NCBI GenBank assembly: GCA_902399975.1
Contig: CABOHA010000001.1
Coordinates: 211,397-275,396, forward strand
DNA length: 64,000 nucleotides
Source of the DNA: Coriobacteriaceae bacterium
GTDB taxonomy: Bacteria > Actinomycetota > Coriobacteriia > Coriobacteriales > Coriobacteriaceae
Direction of reading: 5' to 3'
Below the pieces are notes generated by a model. That model was not told the origin of the DNA and did no database searches. It saw only the letters and a list, made by a program, of their open reading frames with translations. Position numbers and translations under genes: made by a program. Shown in pieces: positions 16,285 through 24,196 of this stretch (position 1 is the stretch's first letter; every line of letters begins with the position of its first letter).

Positions 16285-16327
16285 ACCTGCCAAAAAGGGA
16301 CAGGTTTATTTTGGCAGGTTTTATCTG
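16283..16327 (+). repeat. P1 palindrome, copy 4
   Basis: Perfect 13-base arms AAACCTGCCAAAA and TTTTGGCAGGTTT around AGGGACAGGTTTA. The repeat supplies the last two bases of the peptidase TAA stop. This copy is close to the family consensus. Confidence 0.95.
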
Positions 16328-16427
16328 GGCAGATGCTGCAACGCCAACAGCTGGACGGAGTTGTTAAGACACCGCTGGTCGGGCAAACGTCAGCGAGCGA
16401 CGTCCAGAGCGAACAAGTTGGCATGAA

Positions 16428-16468
16428 AAAAGGCGAGGCATTGACCTTCTGGTCATGCCTCGCCTTTT
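16428..16468. terminator. bidirectional terminator between convergent genes
   Basis: AAAAGGCGAGGCAT pairs perfectly with ATGCCTCGCCTTTT across a 13-base loop, with A- and T-runs on the two sides. It serves the M18 peptidase (plus) and the dehydrogenase (minus). The remaining sequence of the 16285-16538 gap shows only P1 copy 4. Confidence 0.85.
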
Positions 16469-16538
16469 GAATGACAAATTGTCGTTCTGGACGTTGCGCA
16501 GCGTCGGCCGGTCCGCCGTTCGTAAGAACGGCGGAACC

Positions 16539-17474
16539 CTAATGTTCGATCCAGCAACGCAGGGTCTCGCCGGCTTGCAGGTGACGCAGGTTCTCCGCGG
16601 CGATATCGACCACGTTGTTGAGCGTGGCTGTCAGGTGGAACCAACCGGAGACGTGAGGCGTGATGAGCATGTTGGGCGCATCCCACAGGGGGCTTGTCTC
16701 AGGCAGCGGCTCGGGGTCGGTGACGTCGACTGCGGCACCGGCAAGGTGTCCGGACTCAAGAGCGGCAACCAGATCGTCGGCAACAACAAGGTCACCGCGG
16801 CCGCCGTTGGCAAAGAAGGAGCCCGGCTTCATCGCGGCGAAGAACTCGGCGTTCGCCAGACCGCGGGTCTCGGGCGTGCTCGGCATAAAGGATGCGACGA
16901 TGTCGGCCTCCGCCAGGCGCTCGGGCAGGGCGTCCATGCTGTCCATGTCCTCAAATACAATGGGGTAGACGAGCGGATGACGCTTGATGCCGCGGACGTG
17001 CGCACCCATGCTGCGGCAGAGCGTGGCAAAGTGGCCGCCGATATCGCCCGCGCCCAGCACCAGCACGTTGGCATTTTTGAGCGAGGTGACCGGGCCCAAG
17101 TCCTCCCAGCGATGTTCGCGCTGCAGGTCCTGGTAGCCGGGCAGGCGCTTCATCATTGACAGCACCATGGCAAACATGTGCTCGCTCACGGCCTGGCCGT
17201 AGGCGCCCACCGAGCAAGACAGCTTGGCGTCAGCCGGCACGGTGCCGGCAGCAAGGTAGTCGTCATAGCCCGCGGTCTGCAGCTGCAGTAGCTGGAGGTG
17301 CTCGCATGCGGTAAGCAGGGCAGGGTCTATGTTGCCCAAGATCACGTCGGCGTTGGCGACTTGTTCATGCGTGATGGCGTCGGCGCTCGTATAGATAAAG
17401 TTCTCGCCCGGAGCGCTCGACTCAAGAATTGCGCGATGGCGGTCGTTGACGGGCAACAAAACCAAGATGTTCAC
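16539..17474 (-). CDS. D-2-hydroxyacid dehydrogenase family protein
   Basis: NAD-dependent D-isomer-specific 2-hydroxyacid dehydrogenase, 311 residues. The substrate domain surrounds a Rossmann domain with LGAGDIGGHFATLCRSMG. NGGRGDLVVADDL contains the substrate-binding Arg, DVTDPEPLPETSPLW carries the catalytic-relay Glu, and TPHVSGWFHL has the catalytic His. The closest general class is the phosphoglycerate/glyoxylate-reductase-like group; the true substrate is unknown. The GTG start at 17474 is preferred since GGAGAGG lies eight bases upstream. A longer reading would translate through P1 copy 5, giving a spurious KTCQNKPVPFWQ segment. Confidence 0.9.
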   Translation of the reverse strand: MNILVLLPVNDRHRAILESSAPGENFIYTSADAITHEQVANADVILGNIDPALLTACEHLQLLQLQTAGYDDYLAAGTVPADAKLSCSVGAYGQAVSEHMFAMVLSMMKRLPGYQDLQREHRWEDLGPVTSLKNANVLVLGAGDIGGHFATLCRSMGAHVRGIKRHPLVYPIVFEDMDSMDALPERLAEADIVASFMPSTPETRGLANAEFFAAMKPGSFFANGGRGDLVVADDLVAALESGHLAGAAVDVTDPEPLPETSPLWDAPNMLITPHVSGWFHLTATLNNVVDIAAENLRHLQAGETLRCWIEH

Positions 17475-17492
17475 AAGCAGACCTCTCCGTTC

Positions 17493-17534
17493 AACCTGCC
17501 AAAAAGGGACAGGTTTATTTTGGCAGGTTTTATC
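17493..17534 (+). repeat. P1 palindrome, copy 5
   Basis: Arms AACCTGCCAAAA and TTTTGGCAGGTT with core GGGACAGG and flank TATCAGGCAAAACG. It lies in the 5' leader of the minus-strand dehydrogenase gene, downstream of the map terminator. Confidence 0.93.
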
Positions 17535-17554
17535 AGGCAAAACGTTCAAACGAA

Positions 17555-17596
17555 ACGCCGGATGCATGGACGGTCGCAAGTCCATGCATCCGGCGT
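17555..17596 (-). terminator. terminator after map
   Basis: A perfect 17-base stem, ACGCCGGATGCATGGAC with its inverse at 17580-17596, has an eight-base loop. On the minus strand it is followed by TTTCGTTTGAACGTTTT, nine bases past the map stop. Confidence 0.82.
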
Positions 17597-17604
17597 CCGT
17601 GCGG

Positions 17605-18492
17605 CTACCAGCTCAGCAACTCGTAGCCGTCCTCGGTCACCACGAGCTGTACCTCGCACTGGGCCGAATCGCTACCGTCCTTGGTGCGCACACACCAACC
17701 GTCACCCTTGCTAATCTTGATGTCGGGCGCTCCGGCGTTGACCATGGGCTCGATGGTAAAGACCATGCCCGGGGCCATGATGGTGTCCACGTCGGGCGCC
17801 TCGGTGGTAAAGCCCACAAACGGGTCCTCGTGGAACTCCTTGCCAATGCCGTGTCCGCCGTACTCGCGCACCACGCTAAAGCCGGCGTCCTCTACCGTCT
17901 TTTGCACAGCCTCGGCCATAACAGAGAGCGGCAGCCACGGCTTGACGGCGGCCAGGCCCGCTTCCACGCTGGCGCGGGTCACGTCGACCAGGCGCTGGCG
18001 CTCGGCCGAGACCTCGCCGATGCAGAACATGCGGCTCGAATCACTAAAGTAACCGTCCAAGATCGTGGAGCAGTCTACGTTGATGATGTCGCCCTCGTGC
18101 AGCACATCCGCATCGCAGGGGATACCGTGGCAGACGACGTCGTTGATCGAGGTGCACACGCTCTTGGGATAGCCCTCGTAGTTAAGGTCGGCCGGCGTGC
18201 CACCGTGCTCGACGGTGTAGTCGTAGATCATCTGGTCGATCTGGTTGGTGGTCATGCCTGCGGCGATATGCTCGCCCACATAATCGAGCACGCCCACGTT
18301 GATGGCGGCCGAACGCTTAATGCCTTCGATATCGGCGGGCGTTTTGTAGAGTGTGCGGGGCAGAACCTCCCAGCCCTCTTCCCACAAGCGCTCGAGGCGC
18401 TCGTCGAAGGCGCTATGGCATTTCTTATATTTTTTGCCGCTGCCGCACCAGCAAGCGTCGTTGCGGCCGGGCACGGGTCCATTGTCAAACAT
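17605..18492 (-). CDS. map: type I methionine aminopeptidase with SEC-C motif
   Basis: Removes the initiator methionine from nascent proteins. The 295-residue protein begins with a SEC-C zinc motif (RNDACWCGSGKKYKKCH, about residues 10-26), which in MAPs of this subclass may help ribosome docking. The pitabread-fold catalytic domain has all five metal ligands in context: NVDCSTILDGYFSD (two Asp), GGHGIGKEFHEDP (His), TIEPMVN (Glu) and QCEVQLVVTEDG (Glu). GAAAGGAAG precedes the ATG. A strong terminator follows. The SEC-C form is often a second map gene besides a housekeeping short form; that cannot be judged in this window. Confidence 0.96.
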   Translation of the reverse strand: MFDNGPVPGRNDACWCGSGKKYKKCHSAFDERLERLWEEGWEVLPRTLYKTPADIEGIKRSAAINVGVLDYVGEHIAAGMTTNQIDQMIYDYTVEHGGTPADLNYEGYPKSVCTSINDVVCHGIPCDADVLHEGDIINVDCSTILDGYFSDSSRMFCIGEVSAERQRLVDVTRASVEAGLAAVKPWLPLSVMAEAVQKTVEDAGFSVVREYGGHGIGKEFHEDPFVGFTTEAPDVDTIMAPGMVFTIEPMVNAGAPDIKISKGDGWCVRTKDGSDSAQCEVQLVVTEDGYELLSW

Positions 18493-18544
18493 GGCTAACT
18501 TCCTTTCATTCGCAGCTAGTATAGCCCACCCACGCGTCCATAAA

Positions 18545-18611
18545 AGTTGCGGTGATATAGTTCCGATTTAAGCGGTTTAACAGCACAAATAGGAACTATA
18601 TCACCGCAACT
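18545..18611. repeat. inverted repeat F (GTTGCGGTGATAT class)
   Basis: The 20-base arms AGTTGCGGTGATATAGTTCC (18545-18564) and its exact inverse complement (18592-18611) enclose a 27-base loop. The outer 14 bases match element D at 11026, while the inner part differs. It lies between map (upstream side) and the radical SAM gene's 3' end. Confidence 0.9.
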
Positions 18612-18652
18612 GATGGGGCGGGATGGCGGGCACTAGCTGCTGCGTGGTTTTG

Positions 18653-19429
18653 CTAGTAGCTCACCTGGCAGGGAATGCCGAGGGCTTGGACGCGCGCGGC
18701 AATGGCGTCGAGCACCTCGGGCGCCGCTTTAGCAAGGCCGGCGACCGGTGTCTCGCGCGCCACCGTGTAGATGGTCGCTTCTTGCGGGCGAATGCGCTCA
18801 AGCGCCGCGAGCCAGGGGGCAACGTACTCCTCGCCGGTGTTGTCGATGAGCTTGCCCTGATACTCGCCGGTCAAAAAGATCGTCTGGATAATAACGTGAC
18901 CGTCAAAGCTCGCGAACGTCTCGATCTGGTGCTCGACGTCGTAGGGGCCGACAGGCTGATCGAGCAGCTGGATAAACGCCGGGTCGACCGTATCGAGCTT
19001 AAGAATGTTGTCGTCGACCATCATGAGCGCATCGTGTACCTGGGGACGGTCGGCGCGCGTGCCGTTGGAGAGCACAGCAATCTTGGTGCTTGGGGCAAGT
19101 TCGTCGCGCAGTGCGACGGCACCGGCGATGGCCTGCGGAAACTCCGGCGCGGCGGTGGGCTCGCCGTTGCCTGCGAAGGTGATCACATCGGGGAGCTCGC
19201 CCTCGGCTGCCATCTCGCGCAGCTTTGCCTCGAGCGTGTCGAGCACCACGGCAGCCGTGTTATACGGCTCGTGGCAGGGGCGCTCGGCGTTGAGGCCGTT
19301 TTCGCAGTAAATGCAGTCGAACGTGCAGATTTTGCCGCTGGCCGGCATCATGTTGACGCCGAGCGAGAGACCAAGGCGGCGGCTGCGCACCGGTCCAAAG
19401 ATGGGGCTGGCATTCAAAAACGTAGACAT
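18653..19429 (-). CDS. radical SAM protein
   Basis: A 258-residue radical SAM enzyme. The cluster-binding motif is CTFDCIYCE (Cys35, Cys39, Cys42), preceded by RSRRLGLSLGVNMMP, as in a family of short stand-alone radical SAM proteins whose reaction is unknown. VITFAGNGEPT is the SAM-contacting glycine-rich strand, and SNGT and LKLDTVDPAF follow. No auxiliary cluster or SPASM domain is seen. The ATG at 19429 is nine bases from GAGGAG; an ATG two codons upstream is too close to it. It diverges from the alpha/beta hydrolase. Activating-enzyme or tRNA/protein modification roles are possible but unproven. Confidence 0.87.
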   Translation of the reverse strand: MSTFLNASPIFGPVRSRRLGLSLGVNMMPASGKICTFDCIYCENGLNAERPCHEPYNTAAVVLDTLEAKLREMAAEGELPDVITFAGNGEPTAAPEFPQAIAGAVALRDELAPSTKIAVLSNGTRADRPQVHDALMMVDDNILKLDTVDPAFIQLLDQPVGPYDVEHQIETFASFDGHVIIQTIFLTGEYQGKLIDNTGEEYVAPWLAALERIRPQEATIYTVARETPVAGLAKAAPEVLDAIAARVQALGIPCQVSY

Positions 19430-19654
19430 AGACATATGCTCCTCAAGACAATTGTGCCTAAGCATAGCATCGGCTCCGAAGCAAGGTGCGGGCTCTTGCT
19501 TTACAAGTATCGTTTTTGCACGTCGCTCATTATGCCGTGCCATGAAAAGCCTCAGGTCGGGTACAGTTAATCTGTTAACAAAGCGTAAAGCAATGCGGGT
19601 CTATCCAACCGTACTGACGGGCAACTGGATGGGCATTGACGATGGGAACACAGT

Positions 19655-20452
19655 ATGGATTTTACGGTTGAGAATGCGGGCACCACGATCGCCTGTCGCG
19701 AGTATGCCGGCCCGGTTGTATCGTCCGATACGCCCGCCTTGGTGTGCGTGCACGGCGCCTGCGTCGATGGCACATTTTTTGACGGCATCGCCCGCGAGCT
19801 CGCCTGTGACTACCGCGTCATTGCCTACGACCGCCGCGGTTGCGGCGAGAGCGGCGACGCTGCAGACGGACGCTACGACCTCGCCGCGCAGGCTGCCGAC
19901 CTGCAGGCCGTTATCGAGCATATTGGCGCTCCGGCAAACGTGCTCGCGCACAGTGCCGGTACGCTGGTGACGCTGGAGCTCCTCCGTGCAAACCCTGCCA
20001 TAATCTCGCGTGCGATTCTGCATGAACCCTCCGTGACAAACGAGGGTGCCGGCCTGGGCGCGGCCCCGGTTTTGCTCGAGATGATCGCCGCGGGAAAGGT
20101 CTCGAGGGCATTACGGGCCTTCCTGGGCGCCATCGGCGATTCGGACCCTGAGGCTCCCAAGTTAACCGAGGCAGAAGCCAAGCATGCCCTGCGCAACGGC
20201 CGCAGTTTCATGGCAAACGAATACGAGACCACTATGACCTACGTTCCCGATTGGAATCGCGCCCGCGCATCGAAAACGGTGGCCGCCGTATTCCTGGGCG
20301 AGCTCTCGATTGGCACGCCCCGCGAGGCGGGCACGAGGACAGCAGCTGAGCTTTTGGACTGCCCGCTCGTAACGGTTCCCGGCGCGCACAACGGGCTGCG
20401 CGATCGCCCGACAGCGACCGCCCAGGCTGTCCGCGGCATCTTGGGGCTCTAG
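19655..20452 (+). CDS. alpha/beta hydrolase
   Basis: A 265-residue alpha/beta-hydrolase-fold protein. The oxyanion motif VCVHGAC (residues 30-36) precedes YDRRGCGES. The nucleophile elbow AHSAGT places the catalytic Ser at residue 100, and a C-terminal VPGAHNGLRDRP supplies the His. There is no signal peptide, so it is cytoplasmic. The spacing and the short lid (about 130-190) resemble small-molecule esterases and haloperoxidase-like members; the substrate is unknown. A weak GGGAAC lies before the ATG. It is a single-gene unit; the 210 bases after it hold only the promoter region of the next gene. Confidence 0.9.
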   Translation: MDFTVENAGTTIACREYAGPVVSSDTPALVCVHGACVDGTFFDGIARELACDYRVIAYDRRGCGESGDAADGRYDLAAQAADLQAVIEHIGAPANVLAHSAGTLVTLELLRANPAIISRAILHEPSVTNEGAGLGAAPVLLEMIAAGKVSRALRAFLGAIGDSDPEAPKLTEAEAKHALRNGRSFMANEYETTMTYVPDWNRARASKTVAAVFLGELSIGTPREAGTRTAAELLDCPLVTVPGAHNGLRDRPTATAQAVRGILGL

Positions 20453-20661
20453 CGGCCGAATCATCAAACGGGCTTCTTTCGTAGACGTTTCGGCTGTGTT
20501 AACAAAGGTGCTCAAAACCCAACGTCTGCGGCTTCAACCCTACCGTCTGCCAACTCATGAAAAAGAAACGGTATTCACGTGTGTACCTGCATCGACAAGG
20601 TGCTACCCTTGTAACATTTGGCACCCACTGCTACCAAGCAAAACTACTGAAAGGGCCCCCT

Positions 20662-22542
20662 ATGCTCAATAATCACGAGGCCAATCTAACCGACGAGGAG
20701 GCTGCCGCCGAGGTCGCCCGTGTCGCGAAGACCTACCCCGTGGTACGTTTGCTGTCTGTCGATCAGATTAAGGGCGATCCTAACTGCCTGCTCGCCGGCG
20801 ATCGGTGCCCTTGTCTGCGTCAGTCGAGCCTTGAGGCCTTGACAGATTCCGATGAGGTGTCGGAGCAACTGCTCAACGATGGCGTTGAGTACCGCGCCCA
20901 TCTGCGCCCCCTGAAGGTCGAGGGCGAGCCTCATGTCCTGCTGATGGTGCGTCCGATCGATGAGCAAGAGGCTGCAGAAGAGGACCTTGTCTACACCGAT
21001 GTGCTGACGAGTGTGCACAATCGCCGGTATTACGAGGAAAAGCTTCGCGGCGCCCGTATGAATGCCGGCGTTGCGATGATCGACCTTGATGATTTTAGGG
21101 TCTTCAACGATACGTGTGGCCGTCATGCCGGCGACCTTGCGCTCGGTGCTGTGGCGACAGCCATACGCAGCGGAATTCGTTCGACTGACGAGCTTGTGCG
21201 CTATGGCTGCGACAAGTTTGTGGTTGTCATGCCCAATATTCCCTCCGATGACTTCGCCCGTCGCCTGCATCAGGTGTCCGATGCCGTTCGTGCCACGATT
21301 ATTCCGGGCCATGAGTACATGAGCTTGACGGCATGTGTTGGTGGCGTTCGCATTCATGGCGAGACGGTCGATGAGGGCGTTGGCCGCGCTGTCCAGTTAT
21401 TGAGCCGCGCTAAGGCAAAAGCCGGTACGGTCGTGACCGATGCCGATTCCATCGAGGCCTTCCAAAGCGAAAAGCCTTTGGTGCTTATTGTCGATGACTC
21501 CGAGATGAACCGAGTCATTCTCAACGAGATGCTCAGGGACGAGTGCTGCATCCTCGAGGCCGATAACGGTCGTACGGCGCTCGACATGGTCGACCGCTAT
21601 GGCGATGAGTTGTCGCTCGTGCTGCTGGACATTGTCATGCCGGGCATAAGCGGCTTTGAGGTGCTGGCCGATCTGTCGCGCCGAACGGGTATCGACAATC
21701 TGCCTGTCATCATGATCTCGAGCGAAGATTCCGATGATATGGTGCTGCGCGCGTATGAGCTGGGCGCCTCGGACTATATCAACCGCCCGTTTGACTCCCG
21801 TGTCGTGCGCCGCCGTGTAAGCAACACCATCCGCCTATACGCCAAACAGCGCCGTCTGACGAGCCTGCTGTCCCAGCAGTACAACGAGCGTGTCAAGAAC
21901 AGTCGCATGCTCATCGACATCATGGCCGGTGTCATGGAGCTTCGCAATGGCGAGAGCGGCAGGCACGTTACGAATATCGAGAAGCTGACCGAGCTGCTGC
22001 TTGGCTGCCTGGTCCAGCGTAGTGACAATATCTTCCTCGACAATGAGGAACGCTCCACGATTGCTCTGGCTTCGGCGCTGCACGATATCGGCAAGATGTC
22101 GATTGACGATGCGATTCTCAACAAGCCCGGGCGCCTCACGTCCGAGGAATTCGAGATTATGAAGACGCATACCACGATCGGCGCCGACATGCTGCTCGAA
22201 CTGGGCCGCCATCACGCCGGCAATGCGCTTATGGAATATGCGTACCAGATTGCGCGCTGGCACCACGAGCGTTGGGATGGCAGGGGTTATCCCGACGGCC
22301 TTAAGGGCGACGATATCCCCATCGCCGCGCAGGTGGTTTCGGTGGCCGACGTGTACGATGCGCTGACGAGCGTGCGCGTGTACAAGGATGCTATCCCGCA
22401 CGAGGAAGCGATCCAGATGATCCTGGACGGTAAGTGCGGTACCTTTAACCCGCTGCTGCTCGACTGCCTGCTCGAGGTGCAAGACCAAATTGCCGAGACG
22501 TTGGCACGCCCCGCTGACGTCGTCGCGTTTCCCACGATTTAG
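20662..22542 (+). CDS. hybrid GGDEF (degenerate) / receiver / HD-GYP signalling protein
   Basis: A 626-residue soluble signalling protein. After a ~105-residue N-terminal region comes a GGDEF-like domain (108-260) whose active-site loop reads YGCDKF (181-186), so cyclase activity is unlikely. A receiver domain follows (273-393; IVDDSE and the phospho-acceptor Asp323 in LLDIVMPG). The C-terminal HD-GYP domain (413-600) has HDIGK with His474/Asp475 and HHERWDGRGYP (534-544), keeping the metal and GYP residues expected of a cyclic-di-GMP phosphodiesterase. AAAGGGCCCCCT precedes the ATG. The Hpt gene 23 bases downstream is the probable phosphodonor. The domain order, with REC between GGDEF and HD-GYP, is uncommon. 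Confidence 0.92.
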   Translation: MLNNHEANLTDEEAAAEVARVAKTYPVVRLLSVDQIKGDPNCLLAGDRCPCLRQSSLEALTDSDEVSEQLLNDGVEYRAHLRPLKVEGEPHVLLMVRPIDEQEAAEEDLVYTDVLTSVHNRRYYEEKLRGARMNAGVAMIDLDDFRVFNDTCGRHAGDLALGAVATAIRSGIRSTDELVRYGCDKFVVVMPNIPSDDFARRLHQVSDAVRATIIPGHEYMSLTACVGGVRIHGETVDEGVGRAVQLLSRAKAKAGTVVTDADSIEAFQSEKPLVLIVDDSEMNRVILNEMLRDECCILEADNGRTALDMVDRYGDELSLVLLDIVMPGISGFEVLADLSRRTGIDNLPVIMISSEDSDDMVLRAYELGASDYINRPFDSRVVRRRVSNTIRLYAKQRRLTSLLSQQYNERVKNSRMLIDIMAGVMELRNGESGRHVTNIEKLTELLLGCLVQRSDNIFLDNEERSTIALASALHDIGKMSIDDAILNKPGRLTSEEFEIMKTHTTIGADMLLELGRHHAGNALMEYAYQIARWHHERWDGRGYPDGLKGDDIPIAAQVVSVADVYDALTSVRVYKDAIPHEEAIQMILDGKCGTFNPLLLDCLLEVQDQIAETLARPADVVAFPTI

Positions 22543-22565
22543 TTTGACAAAAGGAGTTTTAACCC

Positions 22566-22922
22566 ATGATTTCCATGCGTGAGGCGTATGAGAAGATTGG
22601 CGCCAATTATGATGACGCGTGCGCTCGGCTGATGGGCGATGAGATGCTTGCCCGCTTTGCCCTCAAGTTTTTGGATGACGAGAGCATGGACAAACTGGAG
22701 GCCGCCATGGCGGCAGGAGACGCCGAGAGTGCGTTTATGGCAGCGCACACGCTCAAGGGCGTGAGCCAGAACCTGGGATTCAACAATCTCTACGAGCCGG
22801 CGGTCGTGGTGACCGAGGCGCTGCGCGGCGCCGATGCCGTTGACGGCGCTCGCGAGGGAATGCATGCGCTGCAGCAGCAATATGCAGCTACGATGTCGGC
22901 CCTGCGCGAGGCGGCTGAATAA
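22566..22922 (+). CDS. Hpt-domain phosphotransfer protein
   Basis: A 118-residue four-helix histidine phosphotransfer protein. The motif AAHTLKGVSQNLG puts the phosphorylated histidine at residue 61. It begins 23 bases after the HD-GYP gene with AAAGGAGTTTTAACCC as ribosome site, so the two are co-transcribed. It probably carries phosphate between an unlinked hybrid histidine kinase and the receiver domain of its neighbour. No sensor kinase is encoded nearby. Confidence 0.92.
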   Translation: MISMREAYEKIGANYDDACARLMGDEMLARFALKFLDDESMDKLEAAMAAGDAESAFMAAHTLKGVSQNLGFNNLYEPAVVVTEALRGADAVDGAREGMHALQQQYAATMSALREAAE

Positions 22923-22947
22923 GAGGCTGTGAGCCTTGATGACTATG

Positions 22948-23011
22948 AGAGTGGATAATCTCCCGTTTTAGGCCCGGTGGCGGCCTCAAAGTGGGAGATT
23001 ATCCACTCTCG
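22948..23011. repeat. inverted repeat G after the Hpt gene
   Basis: Perfect 18-base arms GAGAGTGGATAATCTCCC (22948-22965) and inverse (22994-23011), with an inner AGGCC/GGCCT pair. A third partial copy of the arm (ATCCACTCTCA) follows at about 23031. It may terminate the HD-GYP/Hpt operon. Confidence 0.87.
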
Positions 23012-23107
23012 TTCGATACGTGTCCAAAAATCCACTCTCACCCCTTCTGATTAGTGAATGGGCTATGCGCACTGGCGGGGCTTTCCGCATGCAATCCATA
23101 TCGTTGT

Positions 23108-23128
23108 TCGATAAACTATTCGGATAAC
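23108..23128. promoter_or_regulatory. possible HTH operator upstream of DUF2975 gene
   Basis: TCGATAAAC followed by ATAAC, 25 bases before the DUF2975 start. The same two words, closer together, lie upstream of the ABC operon at 24147-24161. A site for the HTH regulator encoded here is an inference. Confidence 0.3.
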
Positions 23129-23152
23129 GATAGATTCGATGAGGGTGAGTGT

Positions 23153-23713
23153 ATGTCCAACAGCGTTCAGCGTATGGCCAAGGCGGGCGAGACTGTAAGG
23201 AAGCTTGGCTTTTGCATGGCGGTCGTTTTTGCGGGAATGCTCGTCGCTTTTGCCGCGTTGGTTGTTTACGTGATCTGGTATGCGGTTGCAAACGTTGTTT
23301 CTGTCGATTCTTTCGGTGTCGTGACGCTTCTCGATGGCGGGAGCATCGTTATCCCAAGCGGGCTGTGCCTGGCACTCGTCGTGGGTGTTTCGCTTTTCGT
23401 TTTGTGCGGAATCAGCCATAACATCTCTCGGGGCGTCTCGCCCTTTACCAAGACGCATGTGCGGCTTATCCGTGTTCTCGCGCTTGCCTTTGCTGTTAAC
23501 GCCGCGGTTTCGCTTGTTGGTGCCTATGGATCGGTCAATCTCACCATTGGCGGACTGGAGCTTTACATCGTGCCTCATTCCTTCGTTATTGAGATTTGCC
23601 AAGGCGCTACCTTTGATGCGGGGTCGTTTATCGGCGCAGTTGTCTGTCTGTTTATCTCGGCGATCTGGAGTTATGCCTCGCTGCTCCAAGAGCAGTCTGA
23701 CGAGCTTGTGTAG
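23153..23713 (+). CDS. DUF2975-family membrane protein
   Basis: A 186-residue integral membrane protein with four predicted helices (about residues 18-45, 60-85, 100-122 and 150-172) and short loops, matching the DUF2975 layout. In many Firmicutes this family is encoded just before a small YozG-like HTH protein, as here, which supports the call. The ATG follows GAGGGTGAGTGT; the longer frame upstream lacks coding character. Base composition is AT-richer than neighbouring genes. It probably modulates the HTH partner; no substrate is known. Confidence 0.82.
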   Translation: MSNSVQRMAKAGETVRKLGFCMAVVFAGMLVAFAALVVYVIWYAVANVVSVDSFGVVTLLDGGSIVIPSGLCLALVVGVSLFVLCGISHNISRGVSPFTKTHVRLIRVLALAFAVNAAVSLVGAYGSVNLTIGGLELYIVPHSFVIEICQGATFDAGSFIGAVVCLFISAIWSYASLLQEQSDELV

Positions 23714-23721
23714 GAGGAAAC

Positions 23722-24051
23722 ATGAGCTATCTCATCATCGAGCTTGAGACGCAGCTGCTTAAGACCGGAAAGACCAGCGCTGATCTGATTCGGGCGACGG
23801 GGCATACTCCGGCGAATATTTCAAAGCTAAGAAACGGAAAAGTAAAAGCTATTCGCCTTAAGACGCTTCTCGAAATCTGTGATGAGCTTGATTGTCAACC
23901 GGGAGATATTATTCAGCGCGTGAGCGAGAAAGAGCTTGAGGAGCTTATTGTCGAGCGCGCAAAAAATGTTGTGAGACAGATGCGGGATGGCGGAGGCAAC
24001 GAGGCGTCGCTTCCGACATCAGTCTTTGCTGTCGATTTGAGTGATGAGTAG
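23722..24051 (+). CDS. YozG-like Cro/C1-type HTH regulator
   Basis: A 109-residue protein whose first ~70 residues form a compact helix-turn-helix of the YozG/HTH_26 class (TSADLIRATGHTPANISKLRNGKVKAIRLKTL), followed by LEICDELDCQPGDIIQ, the family signature. The acidic tail is variable. It starts eight bases after the DUF2975 stop with GGAGG before the ATG, so the pair is one operon ending in a strong hairpin. It probably represses its own operon and perhaps the ABC operon just downstream, whose promoter holds a similar AT-rich word. Confidence 0.88.
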   Translation: MSYLIIELETQLLKTGKTSADLIRATGHTPANISKLRNGKVKAIRLKTLLEICDELDCQPGDIIQRVSEKELEELIVERAKNVVRQMRDGGGNEASLPTSVFAVDLSDE

Positions 24052-24085
24052 CATATAGCGAGCAGCTAAAACGAGATATTGGTGT

Positions 24086-24119
24086 GATGGGGCCCGTGTC
24101 CAGCACGGGCCCCATCTCT
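24086..24119 (+). terminator. terminator after the DUF2975/HTH operon
   Basis: GATGGGGCCCGTG and CACGGGCCCCATC form a perfect 13-base stem with a five-base loop, followed by TCTATAAAT. Confidence 0.75.
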
Positions 24120-24129
24120 ATAAATTATC

Positions 24130-24161
24130 TTGACAAATATAAGTTATCGATAAACAATAAC
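24130..24161 (+). promoter_or_regulatory. promoter of the three-gene ABC operon with overlapping operator-like word
   Basis: A consensus -35 TTGACA (24130-24135) is followed 17 bases later by AACAAT (24153-24158) as a weak -10. TCGATAAAC and ATAAC (24147-24161) overlap the -10 and resemble the word upstream of the DUF2975 gene. Confidence 0.5.
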
Positions 24162-24196
24162 TACAAGAACGAACGATAAAAGAAAGGAGGAACGAT

